A stretch of DNA of 64,000 nucleotides from Roseovarius mucosus (GTDB lineage: Bacteria; Pseudomonadota; Alphaproteobacteria; Rhodobacterales; Rhodobacteraceae). Both the position numbers and the translations under genes were made by a program. The DNA is taken from NCBI RefSeq assembly GCF_002080415.1, contig NZ_CP020474.1, positions 1 through 64,000 on the forward strand, read 5' to 3'. The notes under the pieces were generated by a model. That model was not told where the DNA came from. It saw only the letters and a list, made by a program, of their open reading frames with translations, and searched no databases. This document shows, in pieces, positions 54,307 to 63,755 of this stretch (position 1 is the first letter of the stretch; the number at the start of each line of letters is the position of its first letter).

Positions 54307-54974
54307 TGCATGCCGCCGTCATCGTCTTTCCCGGCTCTAACTGCGACCGCGATCTGGCCGTTGCATTCGAGCGCGCGGGCGCGCGGGTGTCGATGGTCTG
54401 GCACAAGGATACGGACCTGCCGCAGGGTGTCGATGTGGTGGGCGTGCCGGGCGGGTTTTCCTATGGCGATTACCTGCGCTGCGGTGCGATTGCCGCGAAT
54501 TCGCCGATCTGCCGGTCAGTTATCGCGCATGCGGACAAGGGCGGCTATGTGCTGGGTGTCTGCAACGGCTTTCAGATCCTGACCGAGACGGGGATTTTGC
54601 CGGGTGCCTTGCTGCGCAATGCGGGTCTGAAATATGTCTGCAAGCCGGTGGGCCTGCGGGTGGCGACGGCCGATAGCGTCTTTAGCCATGGCTATGAGGC
54701 GGGCCGCACCATCACCGTGCCGATTGCGCATCACGACGGCAATTATTTCGCTGATACCGCAACACTCGACCGGCTTGAGGGCGAAGACCGTGTGGCCTTT
54801 ACCTATACGGACAATCCCAATGGTTCCGCGCGCGATATTGCGGGCATCCTGTCCGAGAATCGCCGCGTTCTGGGGATGATGCCGCATCCCGAGCGGATGT
54901 CCGAACCGTTGCAGGGCGGCACCGATGGGGCCGCGCTCTTTAGCGGGCTAATGGGGGCGCTGGAACGCGCCTGA
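54306..54974 (+). CDS. purQ: FGAM synthase glutaminase subunit PurQ
   Basis: The subunit has 222 residues. It is a class I glutamine amidotransferase with FPGSNCDRD near the N-terminus, the nucleophile Cys in GVCNGFQIL near residue 84 and a C-terminal His/Glu pair in MPHPERM. It generates ammonia for the PurL subunit, whose gene is not in the window. Confidence 0.95.
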   Translation: MHAAVIVFPGSNCDRDLAVAFERAGARVSMVWHKDTDLPQGVDVVGVPGGFSYGDYLRCGAIAANSPICRSVIAHADKGGYVLGVCNGFQILTETGILPGALLRNAGLKYVCKPVGLRVATADSVFSHGYEAGRTITVPIAHHDGNYFADTATLDRLEGEDRVAFTYTDNPNGSARDIAGILSENRRVLGMMPHPERMSEPLQGGTDGAALFSGLMGALERA

Positions 54975-55019
54975 GCGCTTGCGCTTGAGAAGCGGCGCGG
55001 CGCGGCATAGTCTGATCGC

Positions 55020-56780
55020 ATGAGCAAAGCTGCCACTTCGACCGCACGGCACCGGATGCGCACCATTTCATGGCGCGCGCGTGCGGTGCTGTTTTGCCTT
55101 TTTGTGGTGGCGGTGGCGGTGGTTCTGACCACCAACCGCCTTTTGACGGATCGCTTTACCGAGAACACGCGCAACCGCGCAGAGCTGCGGCTGGTGCTGT
55201 ATTCGGGTAACCTGCTGTCGGAATTGCGCCAGAATGCGATTGTGCCGCAGCTCTTGGCGCGGGACCCGGCGCTGATTGCTGCGCTCAACACACAAGACTA
55301 TGCGCAATCTACACAGCGGCTGATTTCATTTCTGGAAGAAATCGGTGCGGCGAACTTGACGCTGCTCGACAGGGACGGGCGGGCGGTTGCGACGACAGAG
55401 CGGGCGCGCCTGGGCGAGAGTCACAAGGCCGCCGCCTATTTCGTGGATGCGATGCGCTCGCGCGATACGATTTTCCATGTTTTGCGGCAGGAAACGGGGC
55501 AATTCAACTTTTACTACTCGCGCCGGATCGAGACGCAGAACGGCACCTTGGGGGTGATCGTTGTCGAAGTGGATTTGCGCAAATACGAGCGCGCCTGGGC
55601 CGGGATTTCCGATGCGGTCATGGTCACGGATACCGAGGGGCGGATCATTCTGGCCACCGAACCGCGTTGGCGTGGCTTGACAGAGGCCGAGGCGCTGCGC
55701 CGCGAGCCGGTCAACAGCGCCATTCAGCGCGCCATTCAGGCGACCTCGGATTGGACGGCGCTGCCAGCGGATGCCTATGTGCGCGGCGAGGCGGTGATGC
55801 GGGTCGAGGGGCGCGTGGCCTTTCGCGGCTGGCGGATCGCCGGGTTCACCACTTACACGGCGGTGCGTGACAAGGTGAACGGCTATCTCGCGCTCGAGAT
55901 CATGGGATTCGCGATTCTTCTGGCGCTCGCGTTTTACTTTCTCAATCGCAAGGCGGCGCTTCGGATGGCGCTGTTTCAGCGGGAATCGGCAGAGCTTCGC
56001 GCATTGAATGCCCGCCTCCAGCGGGAAATCGCCGAGCGTAGACGCGCGCAAGAGAACCTCGCACAGGCCGAACAGACCATTCAGCAAAGCTCGAAATTGG
56101 CGGTTCTGGGCGAGATGTCGGCGGCGGTCAGTCACGAGTTGAACCAACCGCTTGCGGCGATGAAAACCTACCTTGCGGGGGCGCGGCTTTTGCTGTCGCG
56201 CAACCGGCCCGACGAGGCGATCTCGGCGTTTCAGAGGATCGACGATCTGATCGAGCGGATGGGGGCGATCACCAAGCAGCTCAAGTCCTATGCGCGCCAG
56301 TCAGGCACGCAGTTTTCCCCTGTAAACATGGCGGATGCGGTGGCCTCGGCGCTGTCGATGATGGAGCCGCAGTTGCGTCAGCGCAAGATCACCATCACCC
56401 GCACTTTGCCCGATCAGCCTGTGATGATCATGGGGGACCGGGTGCGTGTGGAACAGGTGATCGTCAACCTGTTGCGCAATGCCATTGATGCCACCAATAC
56501 CGTGCCCGATGCCATCATCGACATTCTCTTGGCGGCGGGGGAAACGGCGGTGCTGACGGTGCGTGACAACGGTGAGGGGATCGGGGATTTCAAGAACCTC
56601 TTTGAGCCCTTTTACACGACCAAACAGCCAGGCGACGGGGTGGGGCTGGGGCTTGCCATTTCCTCGGGGATCGTCAACGACCTTGGCGGACGTCTGGTGG
56701 CGCGCAACGCGCCCGACGGGGGGGCTGTATTCGAGATGCAGCTTCCCATATTGGCCGAAGAGACCCGTGCAGCGGAGTGA
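55020..56780 (+). CDS. dctB: DctB-type sensor histidine kinase
   Basis: This 586-residue membrane kinase has a helix near 20-40, a periplasmic Cache-type sensor region, a second helix near 290-312 and a coiled coil. The H-box is SHELNQPLAAM with His372, and a HATPase domain carries NLLRNAIDAT and GEGI motifs. DctB proteins sense C4-dicarboxylates, but no dctPQM transporter is near, so the signal is not defined here. The next gene encodes the partner regulator. Confidence 0.85.
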   Translation: MSKAATSTARHRMRTISWRARAVLFCLFVVAVAVVLTTNRLLTDRFTENTRNRAELRLVLYSGNLLSELRQNAIVPQLLARDPALIAALNTQDYAQSTQRLISFLEEIGAANLTLLDRDGRAVATTERARLGESHKAAAYFVDAMRSRDTIFHVLRQETGQFNFYYSRRIETQNGTLGVIVVEVDLRKYERAWAGISDAVMVTDTEGRIILATEPRWRGLTEAEALRREPVNSAIQRAIQATSDWTALPADAYVRGEAVMRVEGRVAFRGWRIAGFTTYTAVRDKVNGYLALEIMGFAILLALAFYFLNRKAALRMALFQRESAELRALNARLQREIAERRRAQENLAQAEQTIQQSSKLAVLGEMSAAVSHELNQPLAAMKTYLAGARLLLSRNRPDEAISAFQRIDDLIERMGAITKQLKSYARQSGTQFSPVNMADAVASALSMMEPQLRQRKITITRTLPDQPVMIMGDRVRVEQVIVNLLRNAIDATNTVPDAIIDILLAAGETAVLTVRDNGEGIGDFKNLFEPFYTTKQPGDGVGLGLAISSGIVNDLGGRLVARNAPDGGAVFEMQLPILAEETRAAE

Positions 56781-56786
56781 TGTAAA

Positions 56787-58121
56787 ATGCCAGCAGCCAT
56801 GAAAATCGCCATCGTCGATGATGAAAAAGACATGCGCCAGTCGATCAGTCAGTGGTTGGCCCTGTCGGGCTATGACACCGAGGCCTTTGCCTCGGCGGAG
56901 GATGCGCTGAAATCGCTGGGGCCGGATTATCCCGGTATCGTTGTGACCGACGTGCGGATGCCCGGTATGGACGGGATGCAGTTTCTCAAAAAGCTGATGG
57001 GGGCCGATAGTTCGCTTCCGGTGATCATGATCACGGGGCATGGCGATGTGCCGATGGCGGTCGAGGCGATGCGCATCGGGGCGTTTGATTTTCTGGAAAA
57101 GCCTTTCAATCCGGACCGCATGACCGAATTGGCGAAGAAGGCCACCAACGCCCGGCGCATGACGCTGGACGCCCGTGCGCTGCGCAAGGACCTGTCGGAT
57201 GGGGGCCAGCTGATGAAAAAGCTGATCGGCACCAGCGGCGCGATGGAGCGGTTGCGCGAGGATATTCTAGATCTGGGGCAGGCCGATGGCCATGTTCTGA
57301 TCGAGGGCGAGACCGGCACCGGCAAGACGCTGGTGGCGCATGCGCTGCATGCGGTGGGCGCGCGCGCGGGGCGCAAGTTTGTGTCGGTGGCCTGTGCTGC
57401 CTTTGATGACGAGGGGCTGATCAAGCGCCTGTTTGGCCCGGTGCAGCCCGAGGATGCGCGCCTGCCCGCCTTTGAAGAGGCACGCGGCGGCACGCTGGTG
57501 CTGGAGGATATCGAGGCGCTGAGCGAAGCGGCGCAGGCCAAATTGCTGACCCATATCAACGCCGAGGGCACGCCGCCCGAGACCCGTGTGGTGGCCATTT
57601 CGAACATGCAGGACGAGGGGCATACCTGTGAGGATGCGCTGCGCTCTGACCTGTTTTACCGTCTGGCCAGCCTGCGGATCACCGTGCCGCCGCTGCGTCA
57701 GCGGGGTGAGGATATTCTGACGCTCTTCACCCGCTTTGCCGAGCAGTTTTCAGAAGATTACGGCTGTGATGCGCCGCAGGTCAGCGCGCAGGAGGCCACA
57801 CAGCTTTTGCAGGCACCTTGGCCCGGCAATGTGCGTCAGCTCTTCAATGTGGCCGAGCGCGCGGTGTTGCAGGCACGGCGGGGGTCGGGCACGATCACAT
57901 CGTTGCTGATGTCGGACCATCAGGACATGCAACCGGTGATGACCACCGAGGGCAAGCCGCTCAAGGAATATGTCGAGGCGTTCGAGCGGATGCTGATCGA
58001 CAACACGATGCGCCGCCACAAAGGCAGCATCGCGGCGGTGATGGACGAACTTTGCCTTCCGCGTCGGACATTGAACGAGAAAATGGCCAAGTATAATTTG
58101 CAACGGTCCGACTATCTTTGA
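56787..58121 (+). CDS. dctD: DctD-like response regulator lacking the GAFTGA loop
   Basis: The protein has 444 residues. The receiver domain has phospho-acceptor Asp55 in VVTDVRMPG. The AAA+ domain has Walker A GETGTGKT at 174-181 and a Fis-type helix-turn-helix at the end (RRHKGSIAAVMDELCLPRRTLNEK). The sigma-54-contacting GAFTGA loop, expected just after LFG (215-217), is deleted: the sequence passes directly through PVQPEDARLPAF to the EEARGGTL strand. Walker B reads LVLEDI where LFLDEI is usual. It therefore probably does not act through sigma-54. Confidence 0.85.
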   Translation: MPAAMKIAIVDDEKDMRQSISQWLALSGYDTEAFASAEDALKSLGPDYPGIVVTDVRMPGMDGMQFLKKLMGADSSLPVIMITGHGDVPMAVEAMRIGAFDFLEKPFNPDRMTELAKKATNARRMTLDARALRKDLSDGGQLMKKLIGTSGAMERLREDILDLGQADGHVLIEGETGTGKTLVAHALHAVGARAGRKFVSVACAAFDDEGLIKRLFGPVQPEDARLPAFEEARGGTLVLEDIEALSEAAQAKLLTHINAEGTPPETRVVAISNMQDEGHTCEDALRSDLFYRLASLRITVPPLRQRGEDILTLFTRFAEQFSEDYGCDAPQVSAQEATQLLQAPWPGNVRQLFNVAERAVLQARRGSGTITSLLMSDHQDMQPVMTTEGKPLKEYVEAFERMLIDNTMRRHKGSIAAVMDELCLPRRTLNEKMAKYNLQRSDYL

Positions 58122-58524
58122 GGGCGGCACGCGCTGCTTTTCATTTTGTCCATTGTCATTGGCATAGGGGTCGCTTTACTGTGACACTATGGTGACGGGC
58201 GTAATCCGCCCCGAAACCTCGAGAGATTCGCTGTTTCAGTCCTCCGTCCGGATCAGTCCGACATGATTGAGCAGACCGATTGGGTCCCGTTCACGGGGGC
58301 CACATACAAGCCTGACCCTTGAAAACGGTGGACAGGCCCTGAATTGGCTCCGCGAGGGGCCGGAGAAGAAGAACCGCGATGAAGCGCGCGAGACATCACT
58401 TTGTCAGTGCAGGGGCCGATACCGGCACCCTTGGCTGCGCGTCCGCCATCGCCCTTATCAGACATCTGCCGCAACGCGCCGCCCTACCGGGGCAGGCGGC
58501 CGCGCCGCGATGCAAACGGAAAAC
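58122..58524 (+). promoter_or_regulatory. Long leader region of rne
   Basis: No gene is supported in these 403 bases, although the rne frame is open back to 58267. The translation of 58267-58524 has no RNase E character. Long 5' untranslated regions with hairpins that allow RNase E to cut its own mRNA are known in E. coli, and a similar arrangement is plausible here. A promoter is likely just after the dctD stop. Confidence 0.5.
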
Positions 58525-61236
58525 ATGGCTACGAAAATGCTCATTGATGCCACCCACGCCGAGGAAACTCGGGTTGTGGTGGTCGACGGAAACAAGGTCG
58601 AGGAATTCGACTTTGAGTCTGAAAATAAACGCCAGATAGCTGGCAATATCTATCTGGCCAAGGTGACGCGGGTTGAACCCTCGCTTCAGGCGGCCTTTGT
58701 AGATTACGGCGGAAACCGGCATGGGTTTCTGGCGTTCTCGGAGATACATCCCGATTACTATCAGATTCCGGTCGCCGACCGCGAGGCCCTGATGGCCGAG
58801 GAAGAGGCGCTGGCCAATGCGCAAAACGACGAGGACGAAGATCGTCCGCGTCGCAGCAGCGGTGGCGAGGGGCGCAGTGACGGACGCAGCGAGGGGCGCA
58901 ATAGCCGCTCGCGGTCACGGTCCCGCTCGCGCACACGCGCCGAAAAGACGCAAACTGACGATGCGGTGGCCACCTCTGAAATCTCGGGGATGGAAACCAT
59001 CGACCTTGAGGACGAGACCGCCGCAACCGCCGAAGTGCCCGAGGCCACATCGCCGATGGAGCGCGTGGCCGAGACCCCGGTGGAAGAGCCCGAGGATAAC
59101 GGTGCCGACGAGGCGGGCGAGGATGAGCCCGAGACCGACACCCGCGATCATGCCGCTCAGGATGACGAGATCGAATCCGTCGCCGAAGAGGATGACAGCG
59201 AAGATATCCGCCCGGTGCGCAAGCCCCGCGCGCGGCGCTACAAGATCCAAGAGGTCGTCAAGGTCCGCCAGATCATGCTGGTGCAGGTCGTCAAGGAAGA
59301 GCGCGGCAACAAGGGGGCGGCGCTGACCACCTATCTTAGCCTTGCGGGTCGCTACTGCGTGCTTATGCCCAACACCGCGCGTGGCGGTGGCATCAGCCGC
59401 AAGATCACCAATGCTGTAGACCGCAAGAAGCTCAAGGAAATCGCCACCGAGATCGACGTGCCGCGCGGCGCGGGTCTGATCGTGCGCACCGCCGGAGCGA
59501 AGCGCACCAAGGCCGAAATCAAGCGCGATTACGAATATCTGCAACGGCTCTGGGAACAGATCCGCGAGTTGACCCTGCGCTCTATGGCGCCGGCGAAAAT
59601 CTATGAAGAGGGCGATCTGATCAAGCGTTCGATCCGCGATCTTTATAACCGCGAGATCGACGAGGTGCTGGTCGAGGGCGAGCGCGGCTATCGTATCGCC
59701 AAGGACTTCATGAAGATGATCATGCCGTCCCATGCCAAGAACGTGAAGCATTACGTCGATCAGCAGCCGCTCTTTGCCCGCTTTCAGGTGGAAAGCTATC
59801 TGTCGGGCATGTTCAACCCCACGGTGCAGCTCAAATCCGGCGGCTATATCGTGATCGGTGTGACCGAGGCGTTGGTTGCTATCGACGTCAACTCTGGCCG
59901 TGCCACCAAAGAAGGCTCGATCGAGGAAACCGCGCTCAAGACCAACCTTGAGGCCGCCGAAGAGGTGGCGCGTCAATTGCGCCTGCGCGATCTGGCTGGT
60001 TTGATCGTGATCGATTTTATCGACATGGACGAGCGCCGCAACAACGCTTCGGTGGAAAAGCGGCTCAAGGACAAGCTCAAGACCGACCGGGCGCGTATTC
60101 AGGTTGGCCGCATTTCGGGCTTTGGCCTGTTGGAAATGTCGCGCCAGCGTCTGCGCCCCGGCATGATCGAGGCCACGACGCAGCCATGCCCGGCCTGCCA
60201 TGGCACCGGGCTTATCCGGTCGGATGACAGCCTTGCGCTGTCGATCCTGCGTCAGATCGAGGAAGAGGGCGTGCGCCGCCGCTCGCGTGAGGTGCTGGTG
60301 AAATGCCCGGTGGGCATCGCCAACTATCTGATGAACCAGAAACGCGATCACGTGGCGCAAATCGAAGGGCGCTATGGCCTGTCGGTGCGGATCGAGGGTG
60401 ATCCGCGTTTGGTCAGCCCCGATTTCACGATGGAAAAGTTCAAAACAGCGACCCGGAACGTGCCCGAAGTGCCGATGGCGCAATTCGTGTCCGGCACATC
60501 GGCGCTGATGGATGACATCGACGACGAGGTCGAGGACGAAATCGACGAGGAGGTCGAAGCCGAAGCGGGCGACGACGCCAAGAGCGCGCCGACCACCGGG
60601 GGCGATGGGGGCGACAAGCCCAAAAAGAGCCGTCGCCGCCGTAGCCGCCGCCGCAAGCCCAAGAATGGCAATGGTGCAGAGCGCAATGGCGAAGGCACCG
60701 ATGAGGATCGGGAGGACGATGACGCTGAGGCGTCCGAGGGGAGCGAGGAGCAAGACAGCGCAGTACCTGCGGTTGTTGCTGAGCCAGAGGCCCCGGCTGA
60801 GGTGACGGCAGAGGCCGAGGCGCCTGTGGTCGCTGAGGAGCAGCCGAAGCCCAAGCGCACCCGCGCACCGCGCAAGAAGAAAGAGCCCGCAAGCGCCGCG
60901 GAGGGAGTCTCTGACGAGGAGGCCCCCAAGGCCAAGGCGGCAGCGAAGCCCAAACGCACCCCAACGCCGCGCAAGAAGAAAGAGCCCGAGGCCACGGCGG
61001 CGGTTGCAGATGAGAGCAGCGTGACTGCAGCGCCAGAGGCGGCAGTGGTGCCAACAGAGGCACCACCAGCGCCGGTTGCGGAGGTGGCACCGGAGCCGGT
61101 TGCAGAGGTGACGCCAGAGCCGGTTGCTGAGGCAGAAGCGCCTGAGCCCGCGCAAGCGCCTGAACCTGTGGCCGAAACCCCGGCACCGCAGGAAGAGCCC
61201 AAGCCAAAGCGCCGCGGCTGGTGGTCTTTGGGCTGA
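58525..61236 (+). CDS. rne: Ribonuclease E
   Basis: This 903-residue endoribonuclease is central to mRNA decay and rRNA/tRNA processing. The S1 RNA-binding domain is split by an acidic, Arg/Ser-rich insert (about 95-240), as in other alphaproteobacteria. The catalytic aspartates lie in AIDVNSG and VIDFIDMD near 452-497, and the CPACHGTG zinc link near 554-561. The last 250 residues are a low-complexity Ala/Pro/Lys/Glu-rich scaffold with repeated KPKRT.APRKKKEP units for degradosome and RNA binding. The start at 58525 gives the conserved MATKMLIDATHAEE N-terminus. Confidence 0.92.
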   Translation: MATKMLIDATHAEETRVVVVDGNKVEEFDFESENKRQIAGNIYLAKVTRVEPSLQAAFVDYGGNRHGFLAFSEIHPDYYQIPVADREALMAEEEALANAQNDEDEDRPRRSSGGEGRSDGRSEGRNSRSRSRSRSRTRAEKTQTDDAVATSEISGMETIDLEDETAATAEVPEATSPMERVAETPVEEPEDNGADEAGEDEPETDTRDHAAQDDEIESVAEEDDSEDIRPVRKPRARRYKIQEVVKVRQIMLVQVVKEERGNKGAALTTYLSLAGRYCVLMPNTARGGGISRKITNAVDRKKLKEIATEIDVPRGAGLIVRTAGAKRTKAEIKRDYEYLQRLWEQIRELTLRSMAPAKIYEEGDLIKRSIRDLYNREIDEVLVEGERGYRIAKDFMKMIMPSHAKNVKHYVDQQPLFARFQVESYLSGMFNPTVQLKSGGYIVIGVTEALVAIDVNSGRATKEGSIEETALKTNLEAAEEVARQLRLRDLAGLIVIDFIDMDERRNNASVEKRLKDKLKTDRARIQVGRISGFGLLEMSRQRLRPGMIEATTQPCPACHGTGLIRSDDSLALSILRQIEEEGVRRRSREVLVKCPVGIANYLMNQKRDHVAQIEGRYGLSVRIEGDPRLVSPDFTMEKFKTATRNVPEVPMAQFVSGTSALMDDIDDEVEDEIDEEVEAEAGDDAKSAPTTGGDGGDKPKKSRRRRSRRRKPKNGNGAERNGEGTDEDREDDDAEASEGSEEQDSAVPAVVAEPEAPAEVTAEAEAPVVAEEQPKPKRTRAPRKKKEPASAAEGVSDEEAPKAKAAAKPKRTPTPRKKKEPEATAAVADESSVTAAPEAAVVPTEAPPAPVAEVAPEPVAEVTPEPVAEAEAPEPAQAPEPVAETPAPQEEPKPKRRGWWSLG

Positions 61237-61259
61237 GCGGAAGAAAACGAAAATCAAGG

Positions 61260-61289
61260 ATGCCGCGCCCTCGGGTGCGGCATTTTTTT
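61260..61289 (+). terminator. Rho-independent terminator of rne
   Basis: A 7-bp stem ATGCCGC paired with GCGGCAT over a 10-base loop is followed by seven T residues, 24 bases past the rne stop. This is a textbook intrinsic terminator. Confidence 0.88.
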
Positions 61290-61421
61290 GTTGTATGGGA
61301 GGAGCGCGTCGCGTCTGATCGGTTTCGCATCGCCCCGGCCCAGAGCCAGGGCCTCGACGCAGCTGCAGCGAGGTCACGGGTCAAGCCCGAGATGTCTGTG
61401 TTCCAGCGGTCGCAGAACGCC

Positions 61422-61652
61422 TTAGCGCGTCTTGCGGATCACGTAGGTCTGCACGCCATTCGCATCGGTCGCGGAAATCAGATCATGCCCGGATTCGGCG
61501 CAGAAATGCGGCACGTCGATCACGGCTGCGGGATCATCCGCCTGCATCGCGATCACCGCGCCAATACCCATGGATTTCAAGCGCTTGCGCAGCTTGAGGA
61601 CGGGCAGGGGGCACAATAGGCCGCAGGCGTCGAGCGTATCATCGGGTGTCAT
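61422..61652 (-). CDS. TusA-family sulphur carrier
   Basis: The protein has 76 residues with the conserved CPLP motif at Cys14-Pro17, after an LDACGLL segment. TusA-type proteins carry persulphide sulphur for tRNA thiolation, molybdenum cofactor and dissimilatory sulphur pathways. It is divergent from ccdA and convergent with rne. Confidence 0.88.
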   Translation of the reverse strand: MTPDDTLDACGLLCPLPVLKLRKRLKSMGIGAVIAMQADDPAAVIDVPHFCAESGHDLISATDANGVQTYVIRKTR

Positions 61653-61745
61653 GAGGCGTGAGATAGCGGGCTTGTTACAGCCTGTCCACAAGGTTGTGAC
61701 AGAATGTCGGGTGACGCGGGTCGCAGTGCGGGCTATGTCTGGCGC

Positions 61746-62498
61746 ATGTTCGGAATCGAAATCATAGACGCAGCGCTTTTGCCCGCAATGTTCGTGGCCT
61801 TGGCCGCTGGAATCATCTCGTTTCTCAGCCCCTGCGTTCTGCCGATCGTCCCGCCCTATCTGGCCTATATGAGCGGGGTCAGCCTGAATGATCTCTCTGA
61901 GAGCGGGCAGAGCCGGGCGCGGGCCGTTGTGCCGGCGCTCTTCTTTGTATTGGGCCTCTCGACGGTCTTTATCTTTTTGGGGTTCACGGCCTCTGCCATT
62001 GGCACGGTGTTTCTGCAATATCAGAGCTATTTCAATACGGTAGCTGGCATTCTTGTGATGATTTTCGGCGCGCATTTCGTGGGCGTCTATCGGATCAAAT
62101 TCCTTGACCGCGAGGCGCGGCTGGATGCGGGCGACCGAGGCGGATCGTCCTTTGGGGCCTATATTCTGGGGCTGGCCTTTGCCTTTGGCTGGACGCCCTG
62201 CATCGGTCCGCAACTGGGGGCGATCCTGTCTTTGGCGGCGTCAGAAGGGTCGGTTGCGCGGGGCACGATGCTCTTGGCGATTTATGCCATTGGCCTTGGT
62301 GTGCCGTTCCTGCTGGTTGCTGCCTTCTTGCCGCGTCTGCAGGGGCTGATGGGCTGGATGAAACGCCATATGGAGCAGATCGAGCGGGTGATGGGGCTTT
62401 TGCTTTGGACCATTGGCCTTTTGATGCTCACCGGCGGGTTTTCAGCGTTTTCCTTTTGGTTGCTCGAAACATTCCCCGCCCTAGCGGTGCTTGGATAA
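61746..62498 (+). CDS. ccdA: Cytochrome c biogenesis protein CcdA (DsbD membrane domain)
   Basis: This 250-residue protein has six hydrophobic helices. It carries electrons from cytoplasmic thioredoxin across the membrane. The redox Cys pair is visible in FLSPCVLPIVPPY (helix 1) and GWTPCIGPQ (helix 4). A start at 61746 gives a typical short N-terminus. Confidence 0.93.
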   Translation: MFGIEIIDAALLPAMFVALAAGIISFLSPCVLPIVPPYLAYMSGVSLNDLSESGQSRARAVVPALFFVLGLSTVFIFLGFTASAIGTVFLQYQSYFNTVAGILVMIFGAHFVGVYRIKFLDREARLDAGDRGGSSFGAYILGLAFAFGWTPCIGPQLGAILSLAASEGSVARGTMLLAIYAIGLGVPFLLVAAFLPRLQGLMGWMKRHMEQIERVMGLLLWTIGLLMLTGGFSAFSFWLLETFPALAVLG

Positions 62499-62552
62499 CG
62501 CCTTACGCTTGCCCGATTTCCGCGCTAGGTTTGCTGCAACATGAGGTTGGAC

Positions 62553-63755
62553 ATGAGCAGCGAGCCCCAAGTGCGCCGCAGGCGCGTGTTTTATATTCCG
62601 GGCTATGACCCGATTCCACCGCGCCGATACCGCGAGCTTTACCGCAAGGAAAGCGCTGCGCAGGCTGCTATTTCCGGATATGAAATCAATGTCTTGCAAG
62701 CCAAAGCTCAGGCGCGATTTGGCTGGAATGTATCTGCGCAGATTGAGGGGGCCGAGGTTGAGAGCGCGGTTGAAGTGCTGGTCTGGTCCGATATTGTCAA
62801 AGGCAGCATGGATCAGGGGATTTTGGCCACCTATGTGCAGCTGATCCGCACGGCGGCGATCTATATCGGCACGGGCGCGCTGTTCCGCCTTATGCGGTTG
62901 CGCAAGGGTCCGGTGATTGCGGCGCTTTATCCGGTTGGATTTCTGTTGGTGCAGCTTGGCATAGCGTTCATGGTGGCGTGGGGATTGGGCCGCGTGCTGG
63001 CGCTTTGGCATCCTTGGGCGGCGTGGGGCGGGCTTGGTGTTGTGCCGTTCATTCTTGAATGGTTCCGGCGTCTGGATGGCCGGTTTTTTGCCTATTACCT
63101 GATGCATGATTACGCCTATTCGGCGCGGTATCTGGGGGCCAATCCGCCTGAATTGGAGGCGCGGATGGCGGAATTTACCGCCGAGATCGCGCAGGCCTTG
63201 CAGGGAGATTGTGATGAGGTGCTGGTGGTTGGCCATTCCTCGGGCGCGCATCTTGGGGTGTCGATTCTGGCCGATCTGATCCGGGGTGGGCAGGTGCCCA
63301 AGCACGGCCCGGCGCTGTCGTTCCTGAGCCTTGGGCAGGTGGTGCCGATGGTGTCCTTTCTGCCGCGCGCGCACCGGCTACGGGCCGATTTGGCCTATCT
63401 GAGTGCGCGGGACGAGGTGACTTGGGTGGATGTCACGGCACCCGGCGATGGCTGCGCCTTTGCGCTTTGCGATCCGGTGGCGGTGTCGGGCGTGGCCCCA
63501 AAGGACAAACGCTGGCCGCTGGTGATTTCGGCGGCGTTCACCCAAACGCTGAGTGCCGAGCGGTGGCGCGCCTTGCGGTGGCGGTTTTTCCGGCTGCATT
63601 TTCAATATCTTTGCGCCTTTGATCGGCCCGGTGACTATGACTATTTCCGCGTCACGGCAGGGCCATTGACACTGGCCGCGCGGTTTCGTGACAGACCGCC
63701 TTCAAAAAGCCGGATCGAGCGTGCCACCTCGCGGTACACGAGCCTCGCCCCATGA
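62553..63755 (+). CDS. Membrane-associated alpha/beta-hydrolase-like protein
   Basis: The protein has 400 residues. An N-terminal RRRRVFYIPGYDPIPPRRYRELY strand is followed by two or three hydrophobic helices near 110-165. A serine-hydrolase elbow GHSSG near 227-231 lies in VLVVGHSSGAHL. The start at 62553 has a GAGG site; an upstream ATG at 62541 is in frame. It overlaps the P450 gene by 4 bases, so the two are coupled. A lipid or sterol-like substrate shared with the P450 is conceivable but not shown. Confidence 0.75.
   Translation: MSSEPQVRRRRVFYIPGYDPIPPRRYRELYRKESAAQAAISGYEINVLQAKAQARFGWNVSAQIEGAEVESAVEVLVWSDIVKGSMDQGILATYVQLIRTAAIYIGTGALFRLMRLRKGPVIAALYPVGFLLVQLGIAFMVAWGLGRVLALWHPWAAWGGLGVVPFILEWFRRLDGRFFAYYLMHDYAYSARYLGANPPELEARMAEFTAEIAQALQGDCDEVLVVGHSSGAHLGVSILADLIRGGQVPKHGPALSFLSLGQVVPMVSFLPRAHRLRADLAYLSARDEVTWVDVTAPGDGCAFALCDPVAVSGVAPKDKRWPLVISAAFTQTLSAERWRALRWRFFRLHFQYLCAFDRPGDYDYFRVTAGPLTLAARFRDRPPSKSRIERATSRYTSLAP

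Noticed and set aside
58915..61377. 820-residue minus-strand open frame opposite rne
   Set aside because: Leu/Arg/His-rich antisense reading of the repetitive rne tail; no domain and no start context.
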